Shown: positions 51,595 through 58,597 of the stretch, in pieces
Layout of the letters: each line of letters begins with the position of its first letter
How positions within the stretch are numbered: position 1 is the first letter of the stretch
Assembly (NCBI RefSeq): GCF_004331345.1
Contig: NZ_SJJZ01000001.1
Coordinates: forward strand, 1,612,001-1,676,000
Direction: 5' to 3'
DNA length: 64,000 nucleotides
Source of the DNA: Kribbella soli
Lineage (GTDB): Bacteria > Actinomycetota > Actinomycetes > Propionibacteriales > Kribbellaceae
Notes under the pieces: model-generated
The model's database searches: none
What the model was told of the DNA's origin: nothing
The model's input: the letters and a program-made list of their open reading frames with translations, nothing else
Position numbers and translations under genes: made by a program

Positions 51595-52748
51595 TGAGCG
51601 TTCAGAGACGCCTCACCAAGTCGGGCGAGGTCCGCTACAAGGCACGTGTCAAGTGGCACGGTCGCGAAGTTGCGAGCCTCACCTTCGAGCGCAGGAAGGA
51701 TGCCGTCAACTGGGAGCGAGAGCAGACCCGAAAGCTTCGCCTTGGCGTGTGGATCGACCCCAAGCGTGGGCAAGTCCCGCTCTCCGAGGTAGTCGACGAC
51801 TGGCTCAAGTCACGGCAGTCTAAGAAGCGCCGTACCCGCGAGGCCGACGAGGCGGACTGGCGTCTCCACATCAAGCCACGATTCGGCAACCTCCCGATTG
51901 CTTCCATCACGTCCGGGGAGGTGTCGAGCTGGCTTGGCGACATGATCAAGAAGGGCGGCTCGGCAAGCAGCGTCACTCGCTATCTGAACACCCTCCGGTC
52001 GATCCTGAACTACGCCGTCGCAGACAGCCGGATCTCGGTCAACGTCGCGGCGGCTGTCGAGGTCCCAAGCGGTGGCCAGAGCAAGCGCGAGGGCATGTAC
52101 CTCACTGTTCGGCAACTGGAGGATCTGGCAGCGGCTTGTCACGGCCCGTACGCCGAACTGGTCCTCGTGCTCGGCATGGGTGGTCTTCGCTGGGGTGAGC
52201 TGGCCGGACTGCAGGTAGGTGACCTCGTCCATGTCCCGGGTCGTGGGCTCCGACTGCAACGGGCAGTCCTGGCAAGCGGTGCAGGCGGGGAGTTGTTCAC
52301 GGACTCCCTCAAGAACAAGCGCGCTCGGACTGTGCCGCTCATCTCCGACGTTGTCCCGATCGTCGATCGGTGGGCCACCGGAAAGGACCACTCCGACTGG
52401 CTGTTCAGCGCCCCTCGCGGCGGACCTCTCAGCGAGGGCAACTGGAAGCGCTCGGTTCGCTGGACGGCAGCCACCCGCGCGATCGGCGTTCCCGGGTTCC
52501 GGGTGCACGACCTGCGGCACACTGCTGCGTCCATCTGGCTGGCCGCTGGAGCTGACCCGAAGGTGGTTCAGCGCATCCTCGGGCACGCCACTGCCGCGAT
52601 GACGATGGACCTCTACGGCCACCTGCTAGACGACAGCCTTTGGGACGCGGCGCAGAAGGTCACTGACCACACCGGGGGCCTCTCGGGGGCCTCGAACGGC
52701 TCCGCCGCCGAAACGACAGAACCCCCGGGTGAGGAAACTGCCCTCTGA
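51594..52748 (+). CDS. int: Site-specific tyrosine integrase
   Basis: The 384-residue protein has an N-terminal arm-binding domain, a SAM-like core-binding domain (residues about 65-150) and a catalytic domain with Arg 199 (GGLRWGELAG), the HDLRH box at 305-309 and the nucleophile Tyr 341 (MTMDLYGHL). Its 3' end runs into attR, so its last codons include the direct repeat. Target is tRNA-Thr(CGU). Confidence 0.95.
   Translation: MSVQRRLTKSGEVRYKARVKWHGREVASLTFERRKDAVNWEREQTRKLRLGVWIDPKRGQVPLSEVVDDWLKSRQSKKRRTREADEADWRLHIKPRFGNLPIASITSGEVSSWLGDMIKKGGSASSVTRYLNTLRSILNYAVADSRISVNVAAAVEVPSGGQSKREGMYLTVRQLEDLAAACHGPYAELVLVLGMGGLRWGELAGLQVGDLVHVPGRGLRLQRAVLASGAGGELFTDSLKNKRARTVPLISDVVPIVDRWATGKDHSDWLFSAPRGGPLSEGNWKRSVRWTAATRAIGVPGFRVHDLRHTAASIWLAAGADPKVVQRILGHATAAMTMDLYGHLLDDSLWDAAQKVTDHTGGLSGASNGSAAETTEPPGEETAL
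52672..52694 (+). repeat. Candidate arm-type integrase site, right
   Basis: This is the exact second copy of the 23-bp sequence at 43936-43958, here within the integrase 3' coding end and 42 bases before the core repeat. Confidence 0.6.
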
Positions 52749-52806
52749 CCTGGGGGTTTGGTGGAGCCGCCTGTCGGAATCGAACCGACGACCTTCTCAT
52801 TACGAG
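52737..52806. repeat. attR
   Basis: This is the right copy of the 70-bp direct repeat. It supplies the 3' half of the intact tRNA-Thr and overlaps the last codons of the integrase. Confidence 0.95.
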
Positions 52807-52837
52807 TGAGACGCTCTGCCGACTGAGCTAAGGCGGC
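52762..52837 (-). tRNA. tRNA-Thr(CGU)
   Basis: The minus strand folds as a standard cloverleaf with acceptor GCCGCCT/AGGCGGC, anticodon loop CTCGTAA (anticodon CGU) and encoded CCA. The 5' half is host DNA and the 3' half comes from the element. A -10 like TACACT lies at 52858-52853 on the minus strand. Confidence 0.96.
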
Positions 52838-53065
52838 GGGTGCCGAGGCAAGAGTGTAGCGGGAGGAGGGGGAGGATTCCGAATCGGATCCTTGGGGAGG
52901 GGTACGGCGGGGGCGGGGTGTGGTCGGGGTCACCCGGGGGACGCGTGGGGGCGAACGCGACGTACGCCGGAACCGGGATGGGCCGGCGTACCGGAACCTG
53001 TGCGGGGTTGGATGCGTCGGAGGGGCGTTGAATTAGCGCGGGGAATGATTGTTTTAGGAAATGCG
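52838..53065. other. Intergenic region between tRNA-Thr and the tRNA-array promoter
   Basis: The stretch is G-rich on the plus strand. It holds the tRNA-Thr promoter at its left and ends at the array promoter. No gene is supported. Confidence 0.5.
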
Positions 53066-53095
53066 TTGACTTCGTTGTAGGTGCTGGGTGAGACT
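53066..53095 (+). promoter_or_regulatory. Candidate promoter of the tRNA-array operon
   Basis: TTGACT (53066) and GAGACT (53090) are 18 bases apart, followed by an AT-containing start region (TAATTC). This leaves a leader of about 180 bases before the terminator hairpin. Confidence 0.55.
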
Positions 53096-53129
53096 AATTC
53101 CCGCAAGCCAAGACCCTGAGGAGAAGATC

Positions 53130-53258
53130 GTGTACAGGACGCAGATCGCGAACGAAGCCTGGCGGCCCGGCCGCATGGCTTTGTCGGCGTGCCTGCGATC
53201 TGTGAGCGACACCTTCTACCACCAGCTCAGCCTGTGCACGGGCGGCCCGCCTGGGTGA
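53130..53258 (+). CDS. 42-residue leader peptide of the tRNA-array operon
   Basis: GTG 53130 follows a strong ribosome site (GAGGAGAAG, 53118-53126) at good spacing. The second half reads ACLRSVSDTFYHQLSLC and then TGGPPG. Codons for every tRNA in the downstream array occur: TAC, CAC, CAG, CTC/CTG, AGC, TCG, CGG, CGA/CGC and CCG/CCT. The run TAC-CAC-CAG-CTC-AGC-CTG is decoded by Tyr, His, Gln, Leu, Ser and Leu tRNAs. It ends 23 bases before the terminator hairpin. I read it as a sensor whose translation decides whether transcription continues. No biochemical role for the peptide itself is implied. Confidence 0.6.
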   Translation: MYRTQIANEAWRPGRMALSACLRSVSDTFYHQLSLCTGGPPG

Positions 53259-53280
53259 TCTCCGACTGGGAGACCTCCAG

Positions 53281-53325
53281 GAGCCGTCTGAGCCGGGTAC
53301 CGGCAGCAGGCGGCTCTTTTCTTTT
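53281..53325 (+). terminator. Intrinsic terminator/attenuator before the tRNA array
   Basis: GAGCCGTCTG (53281-53290) pairs with CAGGCGGCTC (53307-53316), 10 bp with one G-T. An inner stem GCCGG/CCGGC closes on a GTA loop, and TTTTCTTTT follows. This is a textbook terminator located between promoter and first tRNA. CCGCCTG at 53247-53253, the end of the leader frame, is exactly complementary to CAGGCGG (53307-53313) in its 3' arm and could form an antiterminator. Confidence 0.8.
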
Positions 53326-53415
53326 GCCCGGCAACGGGATTGGTTTCACCGATGCATTCTTCCGGTATTCACGAATATCGGCACGCACAATGACAACTGG
53401 ACATTCATCGCATTT

Positions 53416-53441
53416 CTCCCGGCCTGTCGAAGGGCCGGGAG
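53416..53441 (+). repeat. Hairpin just before tRNA-Pro
   Basis: CTCCCGGCC and GGCCGGGAG form a perfect 9-bp stem with an 8-base loop, ending 4 bases before the tRNA. It may guide 5' processing. Confidence 0.7.
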
Positions 53442-53445
53442 AGGA

Positions 53446-53521
53446 CCAGCTGTAGGCCAGTGGCCAGGCCACCTCATTTGGGTTGAGGAGATCGGAGGTT
53501 CGAGTCCTCCCAGCTGGACCA
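53446..53521 (+). tRNA. tRNA-Pro(UGG)
   Basis: The cloverleaf has acceptor CCAGCTG/CAGCTGG, D-stem GGCC/GGCC, anticodon stem CCTCA/TGAGG with loop TTTGGGT (anticodon UGG) and T-stem GGAGG/CCTCC. C1-G72 and A73 are the bacterial proline identity bases. CCA is encoded. The body differs strongly from usual actinobacterial tRNA-Pro. Confidence 0.9.
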
Positions 53522-53561
53522 GGCGCCCGCAGGATGCTCAGCTACCGGCCGAGCGGGCGCC
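53522..53561 (+). repeat. Spacer hairpin after tRNA-Pro
   Basis: GGCGCCCGC and GCGGGCGCC form a perfect 9-bp stem directly after the tRNA's CCA. Confidence 0.75.
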
Positions 53562-53567
53562 ACAAGC

Positions 53568-53610
53568 GTGCCCTGCGACGGAAATCCGCAGTACATCCGG
53601 CGCAGGGCAC
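53568..53610 (+). repeat. Spacer hairpin before tRNA-Arg(ACG)
   Basis: GTGCCCTGCG (53568) and CGCAGGGCAC (53601) form a perfect 10-bp stem; the 23-base loop contains a small CGG-AAAT-CCG hairpin. It ends 3 bases before the next tRNA. Confidence 0.75.
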
Positions 53611-53613
53611 CGA

Positions 53614-53687
53614 ACGCCCGTGGCTCAACCGGACAGAGCGCCTGCCTACGAAGCAGGAGGATGCAGGTTCGAATCCTGCCGGGCGTG
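53614..53687 (+). tRNA. tRNA-Arg(ACG)
   Basis: All stems pair: acceptor ACGCCCG/CGGGCGT, D-stem GCTC/GAGC, anticodon stem CCTGC/GCAGG with loop CTACGAA (ACG, presumably read as inosine-CG), T-stem GCAGG/CCTGC. The acceptor starts with A and CCA is not encoded, unlike a typical housekeeping copy. Confidence 0.93.
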
Positions 53688-53689
53688 CT

Positions 53690-53762
53690 GTGTCCGAGGC
53701 AGAAGCGGGCGATGCGCCGGGACGTGACCCCGGAGGAAGCGGGTTCGAGCCCCGCCGGACAC
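53690..53762 (+). tRNA. tRNA-His(GUG)
   Basis: Acceptor GTGTCCG/CGGACAC, anticodon stem CCGGG/CCCGG with loop ACGTGAC (GUG) and T-stem GCGGG/CCCGC are intact. C follows at position 73, as expected for histidine, but base -1 is T, so the usual G-1 is not encoded. The D-arm is reduced to three pairs. Confidence 0.85.
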
Positions 53763-53768
53763 CCTCGA

Positions 53769-53799
53769 GTACGACGTGCTCACGGAGCGTACGTCGTAC
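53769..53799 (+). repeat. Spacer hairpin between tRNA-His and tRNA-Leu
   Basis: GTACGACGT and ACGTCGTAC form a perfect 9-bp stem, extendable by a G-T and a C-G pair. Confidence 0.75.
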
Positions 53800-53803
53800 G
53801 CCC

Positions 53804-53877
53804 GCGGCTCTGGCCCAACTGGGAGAGGCGCCTGGCTTAGAACCAGGAGGTTCAGGGTTCGAATCCCTGGGGCCGCA
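53804..53877 (+). tRNA. tRNA with UAG anticodon (Leu) but short variable loop
   Basis: Acceptor GCGGCTC/GGGCCGC (one G-T pair), anticodon stem CCTGG/CCAGG with loop CTTAGAA (UAG) and T-stem CAGGG/CCCTG are intact, and A73 is present. The variable region is only AGGTT. Bacterial leucine tRNAs have a long variable arm, so this is a class I body with a leucine anticodon. CCA is not encoded. Confidence 0.85.
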
Positions 53878-53949
53878 CACACTGACCGACACCGAATTCG
53901 CCGACCTGCTGACCGCGGGTCGGGCACACTGGAAGGGAGGAGGAACCAC

Positions 53950-54396
53950 ATGAGCGGTGTGATCGTTCTGAACGCCTCGTACGAGCAGCTGCACGTCGTA
54001 TCGATCCCGCATGCCATCCGGATGCTCGTCCGGGAGGTCGCCGTCGTCGAGGAAGCGCACGACGGCGCCAGCATCGGACCGTTCCCCCTCCCCCGCGTCC
54101 TGCGTCTCGTCCGGTACGTCGTGATGAAGTGGCGCTACGCCTCCGGCCGGCTGCAGTACACGCGGGCCGGCGTACTGAAGCGCGACAAGTACACCTGCGC
54201 GTACTGCGGCCAGCTCGGCGCCACCACGATGGACCACGTGATTCCACGATCACGTGGCGGTCGAGGTGAGTGGCTGAACGCCGTCGCCGCGCACGCGGAG
54301 TGCAACGAGAAGAAGGGCTCGCGAACACCGGAAGAGGCCGGCATGCCACTGCGGTGGCAGCCGTGGGTCCCTTCCCGTGCCGAGATAGCGCTCTGA
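53950..54396 (+). CDS. HNH endonuclease inside the tRNA array
   Basis: The 148-residue protein follows GGAAGGGAGGAGG. The N-terminal half reads VIVLNASYEQLHVVSIPHAIRMLVREVAVVEE. The C-terminal HNH core is KYTCAYCGQLGATTMDHVIPRSRGG, then NAVAAHAECNEKKGSRTPEEAG, with a Cys4-type zinc site and the DHVIPRSRGG metal-finger. It could act on DNA or be a tRNA-related nuclease. Location among tRNAs on the same strand suggests operon membership. Confidence 0.88.
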   Translation: MSGVIVLNASYEQLHVVSIPHAIRMLVREVAVVEEAHDGASIGPFPLPRVLRLVRYVVMKWRYASGRLQYTRAGVLKRDKYTCAYCGQLGATTMDHVIPRSRGGRGEWLNAVAAHAECNEKKGSRTPEEAGMPLRWQPWVPSRAEIAL

Positions 54397-54397
54397 C

Positions 54398-54417
54398 GCG
54401 ACACCCACCGGTGTCGC
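54398..54417 (+). repeat. Hairpin between HNH gene and tRNA-Gln
   Basis: GCGACACC and GGTGTCGC form a perfect 8-bp stem with a 4-base loop just after the HNH stop codon. Confidence 0.7.
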
Positions 54418-54429
54418 CGACGAGCGCGA

Positions 54430-54502
54430 TGCCAGGTGGGCGACGGTGACCCACCCTCGGTTCTGACCCGAGGTCCCGCAGGTTCGAGCCCTGCCCTGGC
54501 AG
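54430..54502 (+). tRNA. tRNA-Gln(CUG)
   Basis: Acceptor TGCCAGG/CCTGGCA, anticodon stem CTCGG/CCGAG with loop TTCTGAC (CUG) and T-stem GCAGG/CCTGC are intact. U1-A72 and G73 are glutamine identity bases, so charging by the normal route is plausible. The D-arm is irregular and CCA is not encoded. Confidence 0.87.
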
Positions 54503-54515
54503 CTGTACGTCGTAC

Positions 54516-55391
54516 TCAACGAGATCTGTCGGAGGAACTCCTGGACCACTCGTAAATCGGCCATGCTCGCCCGGCGCGACGCTGCAGCAGCCAAGGCAGA
54601 ATCGCAGGCAGCACCCGCCGAAGCCTCTCACGGCCACGTATCGCCAGAATCGTCGTCGGCTTCCAGTTCTGCTTCCGGGCGGGCCGATAGTACAGATCGC
54701 CGCCGGTCAAGGTGTGCACCCGCTCAACGATGTCTGCGTCTGTGGACTCAAGATTGATCCGTCCGCCATAGCGCCTGCTGAGGCTGAAACTACCCTCGCC
54801 CTCGATGACACCCGCGACCCAAGCGGCCGCCGGGCCGGAGAGTTTTCTCGAAAGCGGAGACGTCGCAGGCCAGGACACCTGACGAAGAGTTTTGCAAGAT
54901 GCCATCTGGACTCTGCGGCGATTCCCCATCAGAGGCCAGAGCAGCTTGGCGAGCGGTTCGAGATGTTCTCGGCGCTTCACCTGCCACCCGTAGGCCTGCT
55001 TGTGATGTGGTTGCCTGCTGGCGACAGCCCCTATGTACCCGACGCCCGTGATCCGTTCGATGCGCTCGAGTACGTCGAGGTCGGTCATCACAACTCGAAG
55101 CGTCGACGAGGACACCGAACTGGTGAAGGTCCCCTCACCCTCGACGAGGCCAGCGAGCCAGGCGAGGGCGGACTCGGACATTGCCCGCAGCGGCGGCTGC
55201 GGACCGCCGTTGGCACACGTGCGGCATCGCACGGCTCGGCGAGACTTCCGAGCACCGCACTCTGGGCACGGAGGAGATACAAGGCTCTGTTCATGACACG
55301 CCGAGCACTTCCATCCAGACCAGGAAGTGACGAAGACACCCCCGCACGACCTGCAGGTGCGTACCTCGGGTGTGGGAAGGCGACGACTCAT
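54516..55391 (-). CDS. LAGLIDADG homing endonuclease inserted antisense in the tRNA array
   Basis: The 291-residue protein has N-terminal zinc-ribbon-like pairs (CRSCGGVF, CSACHE, CPECGARKS, CRTC) and two LAGLIDADG motifs: LAWLAGLVEGEGTF and AAWVAGVIEGEGSF. A two-motif protein works as a monomer cutting a long asymmetric site. It lies on the opposite strand between tRNA-Gln and tRNA-Ser(CGA), both of which are intact, so it is not inside a tRNA intron. ATG 55391 is used; a TTG at 55400 is possible. Confidence 0.92.
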   Translation of the reverse strand: MSRRLPTPEVRTCRSCGGVFVTSWSGWKCSACHEQSLVSPPCPECGARKSRRAVRCRTCANGGPQPPLRAMSESALAWLAGLVEGEGTFTSSVSSSTLRVVMTDLDVLERIERITGVGYIGAVASRQPHHKQAYGWQVKRREHLEPLAKLLWPLMGNRRRVQMASCKTLRQVSWPATSPLSRKLSGPAAAWVAGVIEGEGSFSLSRRYGGRINLESTDADIVERVHTLTGGDLYYRPARKQNWKPTTILAIRGRERLRRVLPAILPWLLQRRAGRAWPIYEWSRSSSDRSR

Positions 55392-55450
55392 ACCACACAA
55401 CTATCTGTCGCCACCGACAGTTTCTGGAGATACGGAACCCTTGAAAACAA

Positions 55451-55545
55451 GGCGGAATAAGCCGAGCTTCGGCCTAACGGCAGCCGTTTCGAAAACGGTC
55501 AGCCCCTCAGCGGGCGTGCAGGTTCGAGACCTGCTTCCGCCGCCA
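55451..55545 (+). tRNA. tRNA-Ser(CGA)
   Basis: Acceptor GGCGGAA/TTCCGCC, anticodon stem GCCGT/ACGGT with loop TTCGAAA (CGA), a long variable arm (AGCCCCTCAGCGGGCGT) and T-stem GCAGG/CCTGC define a class II serine tRNA. G73 and CCA are encoded. It lies 24 bases before the rtcB start. Confidence 0.92.
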
Positions 55546-55569
55546 AACTACGAACGAGAGGATGGGGAG

Positions 55570-56766
<1,197 letters not shown>

Positions 56767-56808
56767 ACAGGTTCCTGTCATGGTCAGGGGACACGGCAGG
56801 GGCCTGCT

Positions 56809-56898
56809 GGTGAGGTCCGCCTGCTGGTAGGGGCAGCGGTTTGCTAAACCGTCGGTCGGCTTCGGGTCGGCTCGCGAGTTCGAATCTCGCTCTCACCG
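56809..56898 (+). tRNA. tRNA-Ser(GCU)
   Basis: Acceptor GGTGAGG/TCTCACC (last pair G-T), anticodon stem GCGGT/ACCGT with loop TTGCTAA (GCU), a long variable arm and T-stem GCGAG/CTCGC define a serine tRNA with G73. It lies 42 bases after the rtcB stop. CCA is not encoded. Confidence 0.92.
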
Positions 56899-56900
56899 CT

Positions 56901-56926
56901 GGGCGGCCGGGAAAGACCGGCCGCCC
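56901..56926 (+). repeat. Hairpin after tRNA-Ser(GCU)
   Basis: GGGCGGCCGG and CCGGCCGCCC form a perfect 10-bp stem with a GAAAGA loop. No T-run follows, so it may be a processing signal rather than a terminator. Confidence 0.75.
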
Positions 56927-57021
56927 TGCCAGGCCCCGTACGTGGTTGTTCGCAGCTCCGCACACCGCGGGTTTGGGTAGTTCTTCGGAAGCGGGAACAC
57001 GTCGCCGAGACCTACGTTGAT

Positions 57022-57852
57022 GTGATGACGGTACGCGAGCGACTGCTGCAAGGCCTGCCCGTCGACGAGCGGCGGATCGACGTCAACGACGTGTCGACAG
57101 TCGTTCTCGAGGGCGGGGACGGGCCGCCGCTCGTGCTCCTGCACGGCGGTATCGAGTGTGGCGGGGTCTACTGGGCGCCGGTGATCCCACGGCTCGCGGA
57201 GCTGCACCAGCTCGTCGTACCTGATGTGCCGGGACTCGGCGAGTCCGATCCGGTCGCTCGGTTGGACCAGGCGACCTTCAACGGCTGGCTGAATGCGCTG
57301 CTGGAGCTGACCTGCGATCAGCCGCCGACCTTGATCGCGCACTCGCTCGTCGGGACCTTGGCCGCACGATTCGCGGCGACTCATGGCGAGCAACTGCAAC
57401 GGCTGGTGTTGTACGGCGTACCTGGGGTTGGCCCGTACCGGTTGCCGATCGGGCTGCAGGTGATCGCTGTCCGGTTCGCGCTGCGTCCGTCCGAGGCGAA
57501 CATGGAGCGCTTCGAACGGTGGGCGTTCGCCGATCTCGATTCCGTACGACGCCGCACCCCGGACTGGATGCACGCCTTCAGCACCTACACGCGGAGCCGC
57601 GCCCACGTGCCGCACGTCAAGCGGACGATGCGCTACCTGGTCACCACCTGCACCACACAGGTCCATGACCAGATCGATGTCCCCACGACGCTGATCTGGG
57701 GTGCGAAGGACCGATTCGTACCGCTGCGCCTCGCCGAGGAGGCAGGCGCCAGGCTTGGGTGGCCGTTGCAGGTGATCGGCGACGCCGGGCACGTCCCGCA
57801 CATCGAGCGGCCCGCCGCCTTCCTCGAGGGAGTCACACGGACACGCGGCTGA
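57022..57852 (+). CDS. Alpha/beta hydrolase with non-standard nucleophile elbow
   Basis: The 276-residue protein has the oxyanion segment PPLVLLHGGIECGG, a predicted nucleophile Ser in LIAHSLVGTLAARF (A-H-S-L-V instead of G-x-S-x-G), catalytic Asp in WGAKDRFVPL and His in DAGHVPHIERP. The start is GTG 57022 or ATG 57025. It lies between tRNA-Ser(GCU) and tRNA-Tyr on the same strand. A link to tRNA biology, such as hydrolysing an ester on tRNA, would be speculative. Confidence 0.85.
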   Translation: MMTVRERLLQGLPVDERRIDVNDVSTVVLEGGDGPPLVLLHGGIECGGVYWAPVIPRLAELHQLVVPDVPGLGESDPVARLDQATFNGWLNALLELTCDQPPTLIAHSLVGTLAARFAATHGEQLQRLVLYGVPGVGPYRLPIGLQVIAVRFALRPSEANMERFERWAFADLDSVRRRTPDWMHAFSTYTRSRAHVPHVKRTMRYLVTTCTTQVHDQIDVPTTLIWGAKDRFVPLRLAEEAGARLGWPLQVIGDAGHVPHIERPAAFLEGVTRTRG

Positions 57853-58271
57853 CGAACATTCCGATCCCCGAAGCCAGCTTGGCCGGGATCGCGGTCGGCT
57901 TCGCGCTTGAGCGGGTACGACCGTGGCGAATCGGAAGACGACCTGCCGGATGGTCGCTCGTCGCCGCCGGAGGCTTGGTCATCGCGGGCTCGTTGCGAGC
58001 GGCACGAACCACCGATCTGTCCAGCCCCGACAGGCTCGTCACCAGTGGGCCGTATGCGCTGAGCCGGAATCCGATGTACGTCGGTTGGGCCTTGATGCAG
58101 CTGGGGATCGGGCTGATCACCGGGTCCGGCTGGGTGCTCGCGACATTGCCGGCCGTCGGGGCGGGATTGCACCGGGATGTGGTCCGGGAGGAACGCAGGC
58201 TGCAAGAGAGTTTCGGGGACGAGTACGAGCGCTACTCGGAGAGGGTCGGTCGCTACCTCCCGAGGCGATGA
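57849..58271 (+). CDS. Isoprenylcysteine methyltransferase-like (ICMT/PEMT) membrane protein
   Basis: The clear protein runs from about 57849 and reads LVTSGPYALSRNPMYVGWALMQLG and EERRLQESFGDEYERYSERVGRYLP, the SAM-binding signature of small ICMT-like methyltransferases, with two or three membrane segments. No ATG or GTG is in frame near the beginning; a CTG at 57849 overlapping the hydrolase stop and a TTG at 57879 are the candidates. Its stop is directly followed by tRNA-Tyr. The shortened N-terminus suggests translational coupling or slight truncation. Confidence 0.7.
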   Translation: MTNIPIPEASLAGIAVGFALERVRPWRIGRRPAGWSLVAAGGLVIAGSLRAARTTDLSSPDRLVTSGPYALSRNPMYVGWALMQLGIGLITGSGWVLATLPAVGAGLHRDVVREERRLQESFGDEYERYSERVGRYLPRR

Positions 58272-58355
58272 GCAGGAGCGCCGTCGTTGGAGGGGCGGGG
58301 CGGGCTGTAAACCCGTTGCCTTCGGGCCTAGCAGGTTCGAATCCTGCCTTCTGCA
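58272..58355 (+). tRNA. tRNA-Tyr(GUA)
   Basis: Acceptor GCAGGAG/CTTCTGC (one G-T), anticodon stem CGGG/CCCG with loop CTGTAAA (GUA), a medium variable arm (GTTGCCTTCGGGCCTA) and T-stem GCAGG/CCTGC are present with A73. It starts on the base after the methyltransferase stop codon. CCA is not encoded. Confidence 0.9.
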
Positions 58356-58395
58356 CGCACGACACAACAGATATGACAAGAGAGGAGGACCGGCC

Positions 58396-58590
58396 ATGGC
58401 CGACCTCAGGAACAGAAAGCGAGTGCCTGGCGGCAGGACCGGTGCTCCGGTCCAGCAGGGTCACTCGATGCGACGCGTGCTGCTTGCCTGCGGGCATGTG
58501 CAGCGCGACCGGATCGCGCACCGCGGGGATCACGTGTGGTGCGAGGCCGAATGCTCCGACTGGATCCGCGTGGTCTCAGTCCAGGAGTAG
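58396..58590 (+). CDS. Small Cys/His protein between tRNA-Tyr and tRNA-Arg(CCG)
   Basis: The 64-residue protein follows AGAGGAGGA. It is basic at the N-terminus (DLRNRKRVPGGRTG) and has a likely metal site LLACGHVQRD ... HRGDHVWCEAEC. Size, charge and ligands suggest an RNA-binding zinc protein; the function is unknown. Close packing between two tRNAs makes membership in the array very likely. Confidence 0.7.
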   Translation: MADLRNRKRVPGGRTGAPVQQGHSMRRVLLACGHVQRDRIAHRGDHVWCEAECSDWIRVVSVQE

Positions 58591-58597
58591 GAAAGTT

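Larger units (their letters stand above)
43771..52806. mobile_element. AICE (pSAM2-type integrative and conjugative element) in tRNA-Thr(CGU)
   Basis: The element is about 9.0 kb and lies between two perfect 70-bp direct repeats (43771-43840 and 52737-52806) that cover the 3' half of tRNA-Thr and its terminator region. Gene content fits an AICE: GntR-type control, small conserved genes, FtsK/TraB-like DNA pump, rolling-circle-like initiator, excisionase and tyrosine integrase next to the attachment site. Double-stranded DNA transfer by a single FtsK-like protein is known for this family. All core genes appear intact, so it may still be mobile. Confidence 0.95.

Noticed and set aside
43771..52806. 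Prophage rather than AICE
   Set aside because: There are no capsid, tail, terminase or lysis genes; rep, FtsK-type pump, xis and int fit an AICE.
53522..53610. Two further tRNA genes between tRNA-Pro and tRNA-Arg(ACG)
   Set aside because: The stems are perfect, but there is no T-arm or anticodon arm; they are plain hairpins.
54430..55545. Intron-containing tRNA interrupted by the LAGLIDADG gene
   Set aside because: Both flanking tRNAs (Gln-CUG and Ser-CGA) are complete by themselves, so nothing is split.
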